Shown: positions 17,506 through 24,448 of the stretch, in pieces
Position numbering within the stretch: the stretch's first letter is position 1
Layout of the letters: each line of letters starts with the position of its first letter
Source of the DNA: Bacillus sp. NTK034
GTDB lineage: Bacteria; Bacillota; Bacilli; Bacillales; Cytobacillaceae
Length of the DNA: 58,533 nt
Reading direction: 5' to 3'
NCBI RefSeq assembly: GCF_017303275.1
Contig: NZ_JAFKOJ010000017.1
Coordinates: 1 to 58,533, forward strand
The notes under the pieces: model-generated
What the model saw: the letters and a program-made list of their open reading frames with translations, nothing else
Told to the model about the DNA's origin: nothing
The model's database searches: none
Position numbers and translations under genes: made by a program

Positions 17506-18208
17506 GGGAAAGCAGACTCCTTAATGAACGTTTTTTCTTAAAATGGTTTAGTGCCTCATGAATGGCCGGACCTGTAGGCGTAATCCCGCCTGTTGTCAAT
17601 TTCGAGAAAATACTGGTCAGAGATTCAAGATTCGGTGTCCAATCCAGCAGTTTTTCGACATCTTTCTTTTTCCCGGGAAATACGAATACGGAAAAACGGT
17701 TATCACCAGATCGGGCATTAAGACTTAGGGAGAGATCCAGCAAGGCTTCTTTTACGGTAGGAAGCTTATGCTTCATGCTTGCACTGGTATCCACGAGAAC
17801 CAGCACTTCAAGTTCAACCGTTTCACCGAGTTCATCCACGACCTCCATCACTTCCCCCCGCTGATCAGGCGGAAGGTCTTCCATTGTTTTTGAGCCGCCC
17901 AGGATCTGCTGGAGCTCTTTATTCACAACTCCCTGAAGTGTCTGGGTCATGGCTTTTCTCGTCACCATCTGTACCGTCTGGGACAGCTGCTGAGAGTAGA
18001 CAACCTGACTGACTCCGCCTCCTGACATTGCGATTCCTTCAATTTCATTCATTCCCTGTTCATCAATGACATCCTGCTCCATGACTCCGATTACATTCAC
18101 AGTTATACCCTGCTCCTTGGCCAGTGCCGCCATCGCAACAGGATCTTCACCCTGATTTGAACAGCCATCCGTTATCAGTAAAATTTGCTTCAGTGTTCCT
18201 GTTTTCAT
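17471..18208 (-). CDS. yabS: von Willebrand factor A-domain protein YabS
   Basis: 245 residues; the C-terminal vWA domain has the metal-ion-dependent adhesion motif DTSAS (140-144). The N-terminal part (KQILLITDGCSNQG) resembles a second, degenerate vWA-like fold. Cellular role unknown; paired with YabT and downstream of SpoIIE as in B. subtilis. The frame stays open to 18397, but that extension is repeat R4. The ATG at 18208 has GGAGGGGAG before it and gives MKTGTLKQ, the family start. Confidence 0.88.
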   Translation of the reverse strand: MKTGTLKQILLITDGCSNQGEDPVAMAALAKEQGITVNVIGVMEQDVIDEQGMNEIEGIAMSGGGVSQVVYSQQLSQTVQMVTRKAMTQTLQGVVNKELQQILGGSKTMEDLPPDQRGEVMEVVDELGETVELEVLVLVDTSASMKHKLPTVKEALLDLSLSLNARSGDNRFSVFVFPGKKKDVEKLLDWTPNLESLTSIFSKLTTGGITPTGPAIHEALNHFKKKRSLRSLLSRDDESFFEESV

Positions 18209-18273
18209 TTGAAACTCCCCTCCACATTCTGAGTTGTTAGCATTTTCGACTGAAAGGAGGGGAAATATACCTA

Positions 18274-18398
18274 AGAAATGCGGAAGCACCTTGTTCACCC
18301 CCGACAAGCACAAGACTAGCCTCACGGGAAGGCGTACTTTGCCTTTCTGGGAAGCCTGGCTTGTGACCTCGAGGGGGTAGGTGCTGGAGCTGGACAAT
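18274..18398 (+). repeat. palindromic repeat element R4, full length
   Basis: Begins AGAAATGCGGAAGCACC and ends GGTGCTGGAGCTGGACAA. The arm reads AGCACC/GGTGCT where other copies read AGCGCC/GGCGCT, so the change is compensated. Inner arms are CCCCCGA/TCGAGGGGG, ACAAGC/GCTTGT and AAGGC/GCCTT. It lies between spoIIE and yabS. Confidence 0.85.
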
Positions 18399-18447
18399 TA
18401 CCTAACTTCAGAGACCTTATTGAGTTATTTAACTATGAGCAAATTAA

Positions 18448-20928
18448 TCAGTTGGCCTTTTGGCGGATGGCATGTACGGGGATGCTGGTCCATTTAGGAG
18501 TATTGTGTTTGACCTTTGACACCACCACCGTCATATCATCTTCAATATTTCCGGATCGTGACCTGATCACCTCTTCCATAATTAAATCGGCCACTTCTTG
18601 AGGATCGTCCGTCTTTAACTCGGATACCTTGCGCTTCATCCACAAATCAAAGTTCTCAACATGTTTTGGCCCTTCAAAAACGCCATCACTCATCATAATC
18701 AGCAAATCTCCCGCTTTAAGCTGCTCACTGACAACATCTACATCAAATTCCTGGATAATGCCCATAGGGAGATTGCTGGCCTGAATTTTCATCACTTTAT
18801 GGCCTCTCTTTACAAAGCTTGGAGTTGAACCAATTTTCAAAAATTTCGCGTCAGCATTCTGCAGATCAATCATGGCTAAATCCAAGGTGGAGAATATTTC
18901 GTCTGTGGTCCTTAATGAAAGAACGGAATTGACTGATTTAATGGCAACCTGCTCTTCAATGCCCGATTGAAGAATTTTTTGCAGTAGCTGAAGTGTTTCC
19001 TGGCTTTCCGCGTGAGCCCTTTCCCCATTGCCCATTCCATCACTGATGGCAATCGCATACTTTCCGCAGCCCAGCTCGATAGTTGAATAGCTGTCGCCTG
19101 ATACTAAACCGCCGTCCTTCGCAGCATGTGCAACGCCTGTTTCCACCACGAATGCCTTGGCTGACCTGAATGTGACATGGCAGTATCCATTCGGGAACGC
19201 GGCGCATTCCTCTGAATTTACTAATATTGTTTCTCCCAAAATATCAGATAGCATCGGTGCAATTAGCTTTTCGCATTCTCCATGCCCCTGGCAATATGGG
19301 ATAGTCATATCAATGTCGACATTTCCCTGCTCCAAGCTGTAGATTTCCACCTGCTCGATATGAATGCCAAACTCCTGAAGCGCTTCAAGTATCTGTTCTT
19401 CCTGTTTATGATGATTTTCCCGCTCCCGCTGGATTTCTTTGGCGAAATCACCCATCACCTCCGAAACACCCATCAGCTGATCAGCTACCAGCCTTCTGCT
19501 TTCCTGAACCTGCTTCTTGAGCTTTTGGTTCGCCTTAAAATAGGTAAGCTCCTGCTGTACAGCTTCAGTCACTTTTTTCGATCTTGTGCAGTACTTTTCC
19601 CAATCTCTCGCAAGCTTTGGAGAAAGGGAACCTTCATTGTTATCCACATCATGCATAATATCCATCATATAGTCATAGGTTGTATTAAAGTTCTTTGACC
19701 AGCAATGATCTTTCTTAAAGCAGGTCTGGCATGTTTTTTCAGTTACATTGCTTAAGAAATAATCCACTTCCCTGTCACCGTCTTCTTCCCATTCAGAAGG
19801 CTCATCATGAGAGGAGAAGCTTTTGGAAAGGGCCTGGAAGACGCTTGAGAACTGGGCAACACGCTGTGCTGTCACATCGCGCATTTTTCTCATATATTGC
19901 TGCTGCTCAGCGGCATATTCAGGTGTTCCCGGGACTTGCTTGGCCAATTTCATCGTTAAAGCCTGCGGAGTTAATAAAAATAAGAGAATCGCTGCGCCTG
20001 TTTCGGACAGAGTTTTCATGAGGTTTCCGCTTCCTTCTCCATACATGCCCATCAGGAGTGTCGCAATCAGAAGGCCGAATGCCACACCGAACTTCCTGCC
20101 TTCTTTTAAAAGACCGCCTAATAGACCCGCGAAGGCTAGCAGACTCATATGATAAAAGCTCGATATATTCGCAAGGGAGAAGATCAGGCCGGTTACCACC
20201 CCTACTGTAGAACCGACTGTTGCTCCTGCCACAAAGGCAAAGAGAAGTACAAGATAGCGTGACATAATATGCTCGACAGAAAGATCATAGACAGTCCAGC
20301 CTATTGTTCCCGTCATGACAGAAGCAAGCATAATGATCAGGCAGACGATTTCTTCGGTTTTCAGTGATTGTCTGCGTTTATTAATCGAAAGCAGCGGCAG
20401 CCCCTGCAGAAAAATTAGCGTTAGAATGAAGCCAAGACCTGACTCAACACCGGCCATCATTCCATCATATAAAGTCAGCTGGCCCTTCATAATGAATGCC
20501 TCCAGGAGCTTGCCTCCTAAAAGAGTGAAGAATACAAAAAAAGGCAGGGCCCTGATTTCATTGTGCAGCCATTTTTTCGAGACCCGGAAGGCAAATAAAA
20601 AGATGAAGGTTATTCCAAAAGCGGATACAGCATTGGAGATGGACAATGTGGCAGCACCGGCCATTAATCCCACTAGTGCCAGGGGCGCCTTATCCCTTCG
20701 TATGAAATAAACCGCTGCAAAAAACGGTAGGCTAAATGGGGTAAGCTTCGCCAATATCAAGGCTCTTCCAAGCAAAAAGCCAATGATCAGCAGAACATAG
20801 CCTTTTTTCAGAAAGAAATTCTCCAACCCTGAGTGGAGTTTTTTTAAGCCTTTGGCAAAATCCAGTTTCGGTTTGTTGAAGGGCACTTCCCCGATCGGCT
20901 CCATTACATTCCTTTCTACCTTTTCCAT
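18448..20928 (-). CDS. spoIIE: stage II sporulation protein E (PP2C phosphatase)
   Basis: Dephosphorylates SpoIIAA-P, releasing sigma-F in the forespore, and takes part in polar septation with FtsZ. 826 residues: an N-terminal part with about ten membrane helices (residues ~40-325), a regulatory/oligomerisation middle, and a C-terminal PP2C domain with the metal-binding aspartate in AISDGMGNGERAH and later MMSDGVFEG. Length matches B. subtilis (827). ATG start with GGGGAG. Driven by a Spo0A-type promoter. Confidence 0.98.
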   Translation of the reverse strand: MEKVERNVMEPIGEVPFNKPKLDFAKGLKKLHSGLENFFLKKGYVLLIIGFLLGRALILAKLTPFSLPFFAAVYFIRRDKAPLALVGLMAGAATLSISNAVSAFGITFIFLFAFRVSKKWLHNEIRALPFFVFFTLLGGKLLEAFIMKGQLTLYDGMMAGVESGLGFILTLIFLQGLPLLSINKRRQSLKTEEIVCLIIMLASVMTGTIGWTVYDLSVEHIMSRYLVLLFAFVAGATVGSTVGVVTGLIFSLANISSFYHMSLLAFAGLLGGLLKEGRKFGVAFGLLIATLLMGMYGEGSGNLMKTLSETGAAILLFLLTPQALTMKLAKQVPGTPEYAAEQQQYMRKMRDVTAQRVAQFSSVFQALSKSFSSHDEPSEWEEDGDREVDYFLSNVTEKTCQTCFKKDHCWSKNFNTTYDYMMDIMHDVDNNEGSLSPKLARDWEKYCTRSKKVTEAVQQELTYFKANQKLKKQVQESRRLVADQLMGVSEVMGDFAKEIQRERENHHKQEEQILEALQEFGIHIEQVEIYSLEQGNVDIDMTIPYCQGHGECEKLIAPMLSDILGETILVNSEECAAFPNGYCHVTFRSAKAFVVETGVAHAAKDGGLVSGDSYSTIELGCGKYAIAISDGMGNGERAHAESQETLQLLQKILQSGIEEQVAIKSVNSVLSLRTTDEIFSTLDLAMIDLQNADAKFLKIGSTPSFVKRGHKVMKIQASNLPMGIIQEFDVDVVSEQLKAGDLLIMMSDGVFEGPKHVENFDLWMKRKVSELKTDDPQEVADLIMEEVIRSRSGNIEDDMTVVVSKVKHNTPKWTSIPVHAIRQKAN

Positions 20929-20964
20929 TAAACTACACTCCCCATATTTTTATCGTTGCTGACA

Positions 20965-21030
20965 ATTATAAAATCCAGCGCTCCAGAAGTTTGTCAAAAT
21001 AGCAGACAAGCCCAGGCATTTCGTTCGACG
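20965..21030 (-). promoter_or_regulatory. spoIIE promoter with 21-bp spacer and 0A boxes
   Basis: On the minus strand TTGACA (20992-20997) and TATAAT (20965-20970) are both consensus but 21 bp apart, the spacing known for Spo0A-activated sigma-A promoters spoIIE and spoIIG. A 0A-box-like CGTCGAA lies at 21024-21030 (about -69), and TTTGACA over the -35 matches the inverse box TTCGACA at six of seven positions. Confidence 0.85.
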
Positions 21031-21054
21031 GTTTTCCACTATATATGGGGATAG

Positions 21055-21204
21055 GTAACAAGATTTAAAATTGGACCTGCTGAAGTTGGACTGGATTCTT
21101 ACAAAAAAAGTAAACAAACCCTTGGAATAACAGCTTTCATCGGAAAGAGAAGCATGGAAGAAATTGACGAAGAGGCAAGGGAGATTTACGACATATTTCT
21201 TTAA
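21055..21204 (+). pseudogene. short coding relic, plus strand
   Basis: An open frame of 49 codons directly after a TAG reads RFKIGPAEVGLDSYKK, then TLGITAFIGKRSMEEIDEEA, ending REIYDIFL and TAA. It looks like the C-terminus of a real protein but has no ATG/GTG/TTG start at its head and no ribosome binding site. Probably the remnant of a lost gene between spoIIE and the tRNA operon. I do not recognise the family. Confidence 0.3.
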
Positions 21205-21212
21205 ATATCTTA

Positions 21213-21241
21213 TTGACTTCCTTTTTAAAAATTTGTATTAT
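21213..21241 (+). promoter_or_regulatory. promoter of the tRNA-Met/tRNA-Glu operon
   Basis: Plus-strand TTGACT (21213-21218) and TATTAT (21236-21241) with a 17-bp spacer, 44 bp before the first tRNA. Confidence 0.75.
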
Positions 21242-21284
21242 AAATCTTGTGCTTCAGAGCGCATCTATAAATCTATTAGAACAT

Positions 21285-21358
21285 GGCGGTGTAGCTCAGC
21301 TGGCTAGAGCGTACGGTTCATACCCGTGAGGTCGGGGGTTCGATCCCCTCCGCCGCTA
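21285..21358 (+). tRNA. tRNA-Met (CAT), elongator type
   Basis: 74-nt cloverleaf: acceptor GGCGGTG/CGCCGCT, anticodon arm TACGG-TTCATAC-CCGTG giving CAT, T arm with GGTTCGATC. It does not begin CGCGGG as initiators do. A CAT tRNA could also be the lysidine-modified tRNA-Ile2; the sequence looks like elongator Met of Bacillus. CCA is not encoded. Opposite strand to the flanking protein genes. Confidence 0.93.
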
Positions 21359-21361
21359 TCA

Positions 21362-21484
21362 TGAAATGCGGAAGCGCGTTGCCCAGGGGCGACAAGCATA
21401 AAACAAAATGGCAGAAAGGTTGCATTTTACCCTTTTGACAGATTGGCTTATGACCTCGAGCCCCTACGCGCTGAAGCTGGACTA
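21362..21484 (+). repeat. palindromic repeat element R5, full length, swapped arm
   Basis: Begins GAAATGCGGAAGCGCG and ends CGCGCTGAAGCTGGAC. Where other copies have CCCCCGA...TCGAGGGGG this one has AGGGGCGA...TCGAGCCCCT, and AGCGCG/CGCGCT replaces AGCGCC/GGCGCT: both arms changed together. It is immediately 3' of tRNA-Met, in the same transcription unit. Confidence 0.85.
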
Positions 21485-21609
21485 TTGAAATGCGGAAGCG
21501 CCTCGGTCACCCCGACAAGCACAAGACGATCCGCACAGAAAGGTGTTCTTTACCTTTTTGGGAGGAGCGGCTTGTGACCTCGAGGGGGTAGGCGCTGCAG
21601 CTGGACAAC
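21485..21609 (+). repeat. palindromic repeat element R6, full length
   Basis: Directly adjacent to R5, in the same orientation: GAAATGCGGAAGCGCC ... GGCGCTGCAGCTGGAC. Inner arms are AAAGGT/ACCTTT and CCGC/GCGG, again compensated relative to other copies. The pair forms a spacer of about 250 bp between the two tRNAs. Confidence 0.85.
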
Positions 21610-21628
21610 TTAGAATGTTATCTTCCAC

Positions 21629-21700
21629 GGCCCGTTGGTCAAGCGGTTAAGACACCGCCCTTTCACGGCGGTAACACGGGTTCGAATCCCGTACGGGTCA
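21629..21700 (+). tRNA. tRNA-Glu (TTC)
   Basis: 72-nt cloverleaf: acceptor GGCCCGT/ACGGGTC, anticodon arm CCGCC-CTTTCAC-GGCGG giving TTC, T arm GGGTTCGAATCCC. CCA not encoded. Second gene of the plus-strand tRNA operon and followed by an intrinsic terminator. Confidence 0.97.
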
Positions 21701-21710
21701 TTTCAAAAGA

Positions 21711-21737
21711 GCGTCAGCCTTAGGCTGGCGTTTTTTT
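21711..21737 (+). terminator. terminator of the tRNA operon
   Basis: GCGTCAGCC (21711-21719) pairs with GGCTGGCG (21723-21730; one G-T pair) and is followed by seven T on the plus strand. Confidence 0.9.
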
Positions 21738-21821
21738 GATGGATATTGAGGATTTTTTCTTCTTTCAGAACATAATATTAGATTTTACCAAGCAATTGAT
21801 TAAACTGTTTAATTCCCTTCC

Positions 21822-21912
21822 AGTTTATCGGTAGCTTTTTCAGGTTTATCGGCCAGATTTTCAATATATCAGCTACTTTTTTACCATATATCGGTCACTT
21901 CTCACTGTATCA
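21822..21912. repeat. phased word array A (TTTATCGG type, about 21 bp)
   Basis: TATC recurs at 21826, 21847, 21867, 21889 and 21908, that is every 19-22 bp, within T-rich units of the form TTTATCGGYNNC. It lies between the plus-strand tRNA terminator and the minus-strand yabR terminator. The rest of the 21.74-21.96 kb gap shows no gene. Confidence 0.7.
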
Positions 21913-21962
21913 AGGTTTCACTATTAATAAGCTGCCTGCAGAATTTACAGCGTTAAACAACA

Positions 21963-21990
21963 CAAAAAAACAAGCCCCATCGGACTTGTT
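21963..21990 (-). terminator. terminator of yabR
   Basis: AACAAGCCCC / GGACTTGTT stem (21969-21990) with a T run on the minus strand, downstream of yabR. Confidence 0.8.
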
Positions 21991-22028
21991 TTCCATCCTG
22001 CTATATAGATAGATCGATCAGCAGCAAG

Positions 22029-22484
22029 TTATCCCCGTTTAGCGCCTCTTCCTCCACGTTTGGATTCAGTATGGCGCTTTAGCGACGACAGACGATCTTC
22101 GCTGTCCTTTAGGAAACGAGCCATTTTGGCTTCAAAGTTTTCTTTAGGGCGATGGTCGTTTGATCTGTTATGGCGAGGTCGGCCAGAGTTTGTATTAGGT
22201 CTGAATTCTTTTCTGTCGCCTCTTTCAGGTCTTTCAGAACGCTCAGGCCGGTCTTTTGCCTTTTTGATGGATAATCCAATCTTGCCGTCCTTTTCGACAT
22301 TAATGACTTTCACTTCAACCATGTCACCCACTTTGAGGTGCTCATTAATATCTTTTACATACTTGTCAGCGACTTCACTTATGTGTACCAGACCCGTTGA
22401 GCCTTCCGGCAGCTCCACAAATGCTCCGAATTTTGTAATGCCTGTGACCTTTCCTTTTAACTTGCTGCCTACTTCGATTGACAT
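22029..22484 (-). CDS. yabR: S1-domain RNA-binding protein YabR
   Basis: 151 residues: an N-terminal S1 RNA-binding domain (VGSKLKGKVTGITKFGAFVE ... GKIGLSIKKAK, residues 5-75) and a basic, disordered Arg/Glu-rich tail ending KRGGRGAKRG. Family of general stress protein 13/YugI; likely ribosome- or RNA-associated, exact role unknown. Downstream of divIC. ATG start with AAGGAGG. Confidence 0.92.
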   Translation of the reverse strand: MSIEVGSKLKGKVTGITKFGAFVELPEGSTGLVHISEVADKYVKDINEHLKVGDMVEVKVINVEKDGKIGLSIKKAKDRPERSERPERGDRKEFRPNTNSGRPRHNRSNDHRPKENFEAKMARFLKDSEDRLSSLKRHTESKRGGRGAKRG

Positions 22485-22566
22485 TAAAAAAATTGCCTCC
22501 TTGAAATATTTAAATCAAACTTATTATATATTATACAGAAACCAAAAAAAGAGTGTCAATAAAGCG

Positions 22567-22977
22567 TCAGTCAGCCTTTTTTTCCTTTTTCTTTTCTTTT
22601 TCCGTCTCTTCTTCAGGGAGGTTAAAAATGATTTCGTTATTGTCAGATAGGAAGTAATCCTTGCGGGCAAGCTTCGCGATATACTCATCATCATTCAGCT
22701 TAACAATTTCTTCTTCGAGCATAACTTCCTTCTTCTCCAGGTCAGAAAGCTCCTGGTCCAGCCTGGTTTTCACTTCTACTTTTTCTTCCAGAGCAGCAGA
22801 CTGCGAAACGAGTGTAGAGATCATAAAAAATGAAACGACGGCTGCCAGTGTGAAAAATGCCGCTAATCTGCGAAATAATAGCTTTTTCTTACGGCCCGCA
22901 CTGATCTCTGCTGCTTCCTGCTGTTTGACATAGCTGGTTTCCATTTTGGCTACATTTTTCTTCTTGGTGACACTCAT
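22567..22977 (-). CDS. divIC: cell division protein DivIC (FtsB-like)
   Basis: 136 residues: a basic cytoplasmic N-terminus, one membrane segment (about 37-57, LAAFFTLAAVVSFFMISTLV), then an extracellular coiled coil (EEKVEVKTRLDQELSDLEKK) and the conserved YIAKLARKDYFLS. Forms the FtsL-DivIC-DivIB complex at the septum. The C-terminal tail is highly charged. Gene order yabQ-divIC-yabR is conserved in Bacillus. Confidence 0.95.
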   Translation of the reverse strand: MSVTKKKNVAKMETSYVKQQEAAEISAGRKKKLLFRRLAAFFTLAAVVSFFMISTLVSQSAALEEKVEVKTRLDQELSDLEKKEVMLEEEIVKLNDDEYIAKLARKDYFLSDNNEIIFNLPEEETEKEKKKEKKAD

Positions 22978-22992
22978 TTCCGCACTCCCTCC

Positions 22993-23625
22993 TTACTCTT
23001 TAGGTTTCTTCCACTTTGCAATCCATTTTAAAACATAATTCTTTATCAGCTGTAAATATCCTGCCAATTTATTATATAACTTCTCGACTGTTTTTTTAAT
23101 CTTTTTCGGCAATAATTTCCACAAAAGTGACAAAATCCATTTGACAGGCAGAAAAATCATTTTTAAGATGAACCAAAAGACTCGAAGTATGACTTTTAAA
23201 AGGGAATAAAGTCCTTTTCCAAGCATAACGGCTATCGCAATTAACGCCATAATAAGACCCTGGATGGGCTTATAGATGAGCAAAGTAATGGTCTTCACGA
23301 AAAAGCGGTATATGGAGATCGCCATCCGGATGGATATCTCCAATACCCGCAGATACATTTTTTTAAATAGGCTTTGATAAGCGGCAAAACCGCACAGCAA
23401 AGCAATGAAAATATAAAACCTTAACTCGCCTTTATTCACCAGAAATAAAATATAGAAGATTGCCAGTCCCTGGACAAGCCAAAAAAGAATGTCATTAATA
23501 AATACAAGCCAGCTTTTCCGCTTGGTTCTTTGCAGGAAACGATTATACGTATCAAGGGCAGCCCCAAATACACTTCCCATGCCGACCATCGCCAGCATGG
23601 TCACAAATTGAGTGGTCAGCGTCAT
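22993..23625 (-). CDS. yabQ: sporulation membrane protein YabQ
   Basis: 210 residues with several hydrophobic segments (about 5-20, 40-62, 68-84, 122-145, 150-165) and a basic C-terminus. YabQ is needed for spore cortex formation in B. subtilis and is made under sigma-E. It overlaps yabP in ATGA and precedes divIC. Membrane location is inferred from hydrophobicity. Confidence 0.9.
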   Translation of the reverse strand: MTLTTQFVTMLAMVGMGSVFGAALDTYNRFLQRTKRKSWLVFINDILFWLVQGLAIFYILFLVNKGELRFYIFIALLCGFAAYQSLFKKMYLRVLEISIRMAISIYRFFVKTITLLIYKPIQGLIMALIAIAVMLGKGLYSLLKVILRVFWFILKMIFLPVKWILSLLWKLLPKKIKKTVEKLYNKLAGYLQLIKNYVLKWIAKWKKPKE

Positions 23626-23924
23626 CGGAACAACTTGCTAAAGAATCCTTTAGCTTTATCTCCATTCTGATCGTCAATATAAACGAGGTCAAATACCTTC
23701 CCCTTGATGGAAACAATTCCCTTGTCCACATCCAGATTCTTCATCTGCAGGTTCTGCCCTCTAATCGCAAGAAATCCCATCACTGTCTCCAGCAAAAACT
23801 CTTCATTATCAAAGCTTTCGACCTGTTTAACGCCTGTAATATCGAGCAGTCTTCTGCCTCTCATAATGACATCATGTTCCTGAGTATTGGTTTTGTTTGA
23901 ATTTGACTCATAATATTGACTCAT
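23622..23924 (-). CDS. yabP: sporulation protein YabP
   Basis: 100 residues with RGRRLLDITGVKQVESFDNE and ETVMGFLAIRGQNL, the YabP/YqfC family of sigma-E-dependent spore proteins; it pairs with YabQ in cortex formation. ATG start after GCGGGGG. Upstream, TCATAAA and TGTACTAT spaced 15 bp on the minus strand are a weak sigma-E-like pair around the inverted repeat GTACAA...TTGTAC. Confidence 0.92.
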   Translation of the reverse strand: MSQYYESNSNKTNTQEHDVIMRGRRLLDITGVKQVESFDNEEFLLETVMGFLAIRGQNLQMKNLDVDKGIVSIKGKVFDLVYIDDQNGDKAKGFFSKLFR

Positions 23925-24067
23925 TATTTATCCCCCGCAATCTGCATAGTACAACCTTTTTGTACATGTTTATGAAAAGCGGGATTAAAATAGAACAAGC
24001 CAATAGGAAAAGCGGAGGTGCTGCTGAATTTGGAACTATGAAACCGGACGAAATTCCGTTAAATTAA

Positions 24068-24145
24068 GATTTAACGGCCAATATGAAGATTCTATCGGCC
24101 TAAAACGGTAATTTAACGGCCAACTTTGCTCTTTTATCGGCCAAT
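24068..24145. repeat. phased word array B (TTTAWCGGCC, exactly 21 bp)
   Basis: AACGG/ATCGG occurs at 24073, 24094, 24115 and 24136, three successive intervals of exactly 21 bp. The words read TTTAACGGCC, TCTATCGGCC, TTTAACGGCC and TTTATCGGCC. It lies directly 3' of rqcP and before yabP. The remainder of the 238-bp gap (23925-24067) shows no gene. Confidence 0.8.
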
Positions 24146-24162
24146 CTCCATAAGCACAGGCC

Positions 24163-24429
24163 TTATGCCTCCGATTCTACTTTCTCTTCCTTAACAATCG
24201 AGTACATTTCCGCTGCTTCCTCCTTGCGGGTCGTTTCCTGCAGGCGCTCTACTTTGACCGTTACCAGCTTCTGCCCGAAGCGGATTTGAAGTTCATCTCC
24301 CACTTTAACGGTTGAGCTTGCTTTGGCCTGCTGTCCATTTATTGAGATCCTTCCCTGATCAGAGACTTCTTTTGCCAGTGTTCTTCTCTTTATAAGCCTG
24401 GATACTTTTAAAAATTTATCTAATCTCAT
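24163..24429 (-). CDS. rqcP: RqcP (YabO), S4-domain ribosome quality control factor
   Basis: 88 residues, essentially an S4 RNA-binding domain: MRLDKFLKVSRLIKRRTLAK. With RqcH it tags stalled nascent chains with alanine on the 50S subunit; homologue of Hsp15. The frame is open further upstream into yabN, but the ATG at 24429 has GAGGGAG before it and gives the family start. Downstream of yabN. Confidence 0.94.
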   Translation of the reverse strand: MRLDKFLKVSRLIKRRTLAKEVSDQGRISINGQQAKASSTVKVGDELQIRFGQKLVTVKVERLQETTRKEEAAEMYSIVKEEKVESEA

Positions 24430-24448
24430 CTTTTTCCCACTCCCTCTA

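Noticed and set aside
18209..18397. 63-residue N-terminal extension of yabS
   Set aside because: Encoded by repeat R4; the family start with a strong ribosome binding site is at 18208. The same applies to upstream extensions of mfd (R8) and spoVT (R7).
21361..21609. CRISPR-like array
   Set aside because: Only two long palindromic copies without regular spacers; part of the dispersed R family.
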